A DNA stretch of 8,452 nt from contig CABVAP010000100.1 of assembly GCA_902496345.1 (NCBI GenBank), positions 1 through 8,452 on the forward strand, read 5' to 3'. A model generated the notes under the pieces. That model did not search any database and was not told the DNA's origin. It was given only the letters and a program-made list of their open reading frames with translations. The stretch is from an uncultured Eubacteriales bacterium (lineage in GTDB: Bacteria; Bacillota; Clostridia; Lachnospirales; CAG-274). Position numbers and translations under genes: made by a program. Position 1 is the first letter of the stretch. Each line of letters opens with the position of its first letter. Below are positions 5,877 to 8,452 of this stretch, piece by piece.

Positions 5877-8327
5877 ATGTTTATTGATAAAGAAACCTTT
5901 AAAAATCAGCTTTTTGAAAATGTTAAGATGCTTTCTAGAAAAACTATCGAAAACGCATCTGAAGAACAGGTTTATGAGGCTCTCGTTTTTACCGTAAGAG
6001 ATTATGTTACTGACAAATGGATTAGAACTCACGAAAAATATCACGAAGATGACGTTAAAGTTGTTTACTACCTTTCTATGGAGTTCCTTATGGGTAGATT
6101 TTTAGGAAACACAGTTTTAAACTTATCTATCATTGACGAAATAAAAGAAATCCTTGACGAACTCAACATAAATTATAACGCTATCGAAGACACAGAGAGA
6201 GACCCTGGGCTTGGTAACGGTGGTCTTGGTCGTTTAGCTGCTTGTTTCCTTGATTCACTTTCAACTTTACAAATTCCTGCTTATGGCTGTGGTATCAGAT
6301 ACCATTATGGTATTTTTGAACAGAAAATTGAAAACGGTTATCAGGTTGAAAAAGCTGACAACTGGCTCGAAAATGGGGATATGTGGGGCGTTAAACGTCA
6401 GGAATATGCTACAGAAGTTAAGTTTATGGGTAACGTTAAAGCTGTTAAAAAACCAGACGGTACTTATCGCTTTGTTCAAGAAAACTATCAATCTGTTATT
6501 GCTGTCCCTTATGACTACCCTGTTGTTGGTTACAACAACAATACTGTAAATACTTTACGTTTATGGGACGCTGAAGCTAAAAACAAATTCGACCTTCAAT
6601 CTTTTAACCAAGGTAACTATTCTAAAGCTGTAGAAGAAAGCAACCTCGCAAAAATCTTATCAGAAGTACTTTACCCTGCTGACGAACATTATCAAGGTAA
6701 AGAACTTCGTCTTAAACAGCAATATTTCTTTATTTCTGCTACTTTGCAAAGAATTATTACTAGATTTAAAGAAACTCACGATGACTTTAGCGTTTTACCG
6801 GACAAAATAGCTTTACAGCTTAATGATACTCACCCTAGTATGGCTGTCGCTGAACTTATGCGTATACTTGTTGATGAAAATGATGTTCCTTGGGACAAAG
6901 CTTGGGAAATCACTACTAAATGTTGTGCTTACACTAACCATACTATTATGGCAGAGGCTCTCGAAAAATGGCCTATTGAACTTTTCTCAAGAGTTCTTCC
7001 TCGTATCTATATGATTGTTGAGGAAATTAACAAGAGATATTGTCAACTTCTTATCGACAGATTTGGTAATGACCCTCAGAAAATTACTAAAATGGCTATC
7101 GTTGCTGACGGTCAAATCAGAATGGCTCACCTTGCTATGGTCGGAAGTCACTCTATCAACGGTGTTGCTGCACTCCATACAGAAATACTTAAAAATCAAG
7201 AGCTTAAAGACTTCTATGATATTTACCCTGAAAAATTTAACAATAAAACTAACGGTATAACTCAAAGAAGATGGCTCGGTCACGCAAACCCTAACCTTGC
7301 AAAACTTATTACAGATACTATCGGTGACAAATGGTACACTAATTTAAGTGAACTTGAAAAACTTGTTCCTTATGCTGATGATGAAGAATTTTGCAAGAAA
7401 TTTATGGATATAAAACGTCAAAATAAAGTTGAACTTGCAAATTACTTTAAATCAACTATGGGTATTGACGTAAACCCTGATTCTATCTTTGATATTCAAG
7501 TTAAAAGATTACACGAATACAAACGTCAGTTACTTAACATATTGCACGTTTTAAGCCTTTACAATAAATTAAAGGTAAACCCTGCACTTGATATAGTTCC
7601 TAGAACATTTATTTTTGGTGCTAAAGCTGCTGCTGGTTACAGACGTGCTAAACTTATTATAAAACTTATCAACTCTGTTGCTGACCTTGTAAACAATGAT
7701 GAGTCTATCGAAGGAAAAATCAAAGTTATCTTTGCCGAAAACTACCGTGTTTCTCTTGCTGAAAAACTTATCCCTGCAGCTGATGTCAGCGAACAGATTT
7801 CTACAGCAAGTAAAGAGGCTTCCGGTACTGGTAATATGAAATTTATGTTAAACGGTGCTTTGACTATCGGTACTCTTGACGGTGCTAACGTTGAAATAAG
7901 AGAAGAGGTTGGAGATGAAAACATCTTTATCTTTGGTCTTAAAGCTGATGAAGTTATCGAACATTACAAAAACAATGACTACAACCCTTGGTTTATTTAT
8001 AATATGAATCAAGATGTTAGAAATGCCCTTACTCAACTTATAAACGGTACTCTTGACGAAAATACAGAACTTTTCAGAGAACTTTATGAAGTTCTTTTAA
8101 ATGGCTATGGTGGTTCAAGAGCTGACGAGTACTTTATCCTTGAAGACTTTGCTGACTATGCAAGAGCTCAATACGATATTGACAAAGCTTACAAAGACAA
8201 AAAGAAATGGGCTAAAATGGCTGTTCTTAACACTGCAAAAAGTGGTAAGTTCTCTAGTGACAGAACTATCAAAGAATATGCTGACGAAATTTGGCACGTT
8301 AAACCTGTTGAAATTGATATGAAATAA
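5877..8327 (+). CDS. glgP: Glycogen/starch/maltodextrin phosphorylase
   Basis: This cytosolic PLP-dependent glycosyltransferase (GT35) removes terminal alpha-1,4-glucose units from glycogen or maltodextrin with phosphate, releasing glucose 1-phosphate. The 816 residues match bacterial enzymes. DPGLGNGGLGRLAACFLDS (109-127) is a family hallmark. NDTHPSMAVAEL (316-327) and NGITQRRWL (459-467) follow. VKRLHEYKRQLLN (542-554) carries the Arg544 and Lys549 equivalents of the phosphate-binding residues Arg569 and Lys574 of the muscle enzyme. EASGTGNMKFMLN (647-659) is the PLP signature, with Lys655 as the Schiff-base lysine. The N-terminus lacks the extended phosphorylation-site segment of animal enzymes, so that control is not expected. 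GAGGAGGT at 5863-5870 sets the start. No other glycogen gene adjoins it; its own promoter and terminator make it a single-gene unit. CTT, GTT, GGT and GCT codons dominate, consistent with high expression. Glycogen versus maltodextrin preference cannot be decided. Confidence 0.97.
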   Translation: MFIDKETFKNQLFENVKMLSRKTIENASEEQVYEALVFTVRDYVTDKWIRTHEKYHEDDVKVVYYLSMEFLMGRFLGNTVLNLSIIDEIKEILDELNINYNAIEDTERDPGLGNGGLGRLAACFLDSLSTLQIPAYGCGIRYHYGIFEQKIENGYQVEKADNWLENGDMWGVKRQEYATEVKFMGNVKAVKKPDGTYRFVQENYQSVIAVPYDYPVVGYNNNTVNTLRLWDAEAKNKFDLQSFNQGNYSKAVEESNLAKILSEVLYPADEHYQGKELRLKQQYFFISATLQRIITRFKETHDDFSVLPDKIALQLNDTHPSMAVAELMRILVDENDVPWDKAWEITTKCCAYTNHTIMAEALEKWPIELFSRVLPRIYMIVEEINKRYCQLLIDRFGNDPQKITKMAIVADGQIRMAHLAMVGSHSINGVAALHTEILKNQELKDFYDIYPEKFNNKTNGITQRRWLGHANPNLAKLITDTIGDKWYTNLSELEKLVPYADDEEFCKKFMDIKRQNKVELANYFKSTMGIDVNPDSIFDIQVKRLHEYKRQLLNILHVLSLYNKLKVNPALDIVPRTFIFGAKAAAGYRRAKLIIKLINSVADLVNNDESIEGKIKVIFAENYRVSLAEKLIPAADVSEQISTASKEASGTGNMKFMLNGALTIGTLDGANVEIREEVGDENIFIFGLKADEVIEHYKNNDYNPWFIYNMNQDVRNALTQLINGTLDENTELFRELYEVLLNGYGGSRADEYFILEDFADYARAQYDIDKAYKDKKKWAKMAVLNTAKSGKFSSDRTIKEYADEIWHVKPVEIDMK

Positions 8328-8350
8328 TTAAACAGAGATATGAAATATGG

Positions 8351-8385
8351 AAAGACTTTGAGGCATAGCCTCAAGGTCTTTTTTT
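8351..8385 (+). terminator. Intrinsic terminator of glgP
   Basis: A 14-pair stem, AAAGACTTTGAGGC (8351-8364) against GCCTCAAGGTCTTT (8368-8381) with one T-G wobble, closes an ATA loop. Seven T's run from 8379 to 8385, the first three lying within the stem. It begins 23 bases after the glgP stop codon. Confidence 0.93.
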
Positions 8386-8394
8386 GTGGATTGG

Positions 8395-8417
8395 GGTTTG
8401 TAGGGGTAAACCTTTTT
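8395..8417 (+). other. Small hairpin with T-run after the glgP terminator
   Basis: GGTTT (8395-8399) pairs with AAACC (8408-8412) around GTAGGGGT, followed by TTTTT to 8417. It could be a weak back-up terminator. The same T's also begin a second small palindrome, CTTTTT/AAAAAG, at 8412-8427. The TTTGTAGGGG start recalls intergenic repeats of clostridial genomes, but only from memory. No gene is visible from 8328 to the window end. Confidence 0.3.
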
Positions 8418-8452
8418 AAGTAAAAAGATTTAAAAAACTAGTTTTGTGGTGG

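Overview
This window looks like chromosomal DNA from a low-G+C, Gram-positive anaerobe of the class Clostridia, possibly a gut or rumen Oscillospiraceae or Lachnospiraceae relative. I infer this from the A+T-rich base composition (roughly one-third G+C by eye), strong AGGAGG-type ribosome binding sites, T-tract intrinsic terminators, a surface protein with S-layer homology repeats, and a carboxyspermidine-type polyamine operon of the kind common in gut Firmicutes. All five genes lie on the + strand and all are complete. I see no rRNA, tRNA, CRISPR array, insertion sequence or phage gene.

Layout. Positions 106-948 encode SpeE, an aminopropyltransferase. A 176-base gap follows, holding three tandem hairpins that look like a dispersed intergenic repeat. 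Next come carboxynorspermidine/carboxyspermidine dehydrogenase (1125-2324) and, 32 bases on, the PLP-dependent carboxynorspermidine/carboxyspermidine decarboxylase NspC (2357-3508). A long-stem terminator (3524-3585) closes this polyamine block. A separately promoted gene (3685-5691) encodes a secreted protein with PepSY/YcdB-like repeats and C-terminal SLH repeats, so it is probably held on the cell wall. A second promoter region (about 5742-5824) precedes glgP (5877-8327), glycogen/maltodextrin phosphorylase, which ends at a strong terminator (8351-8385). The last 67 bases hold one more weak hairpin and no gene.

How the genes work together. The dehydrogenase and decarboxylase form a complete two-step route: putrescine plus aspartate semialdehyde gives carboxyspermidine, which is decarboxylated to spermidine. 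SpeE needs decarboxylated S-adenosylmethionine and would normally make the same product by the classical route. No speD is visible, so its role here is the main open metabolic question. The surface protein and glgP have no visible link to polyamines, and each has its own promoter.

The most unusual signal is at the base-composition level. The palindromes GATC and CATG are both completely absent from all 8452 bases by manual scan. Codon choice shows why: aspartate is GAC before codons starting with C and GAT before Met. This suggests selection by restriction-modification or a related DNA-recognition system. I did not find an unmistakable undescribed multi-gene system in the window.
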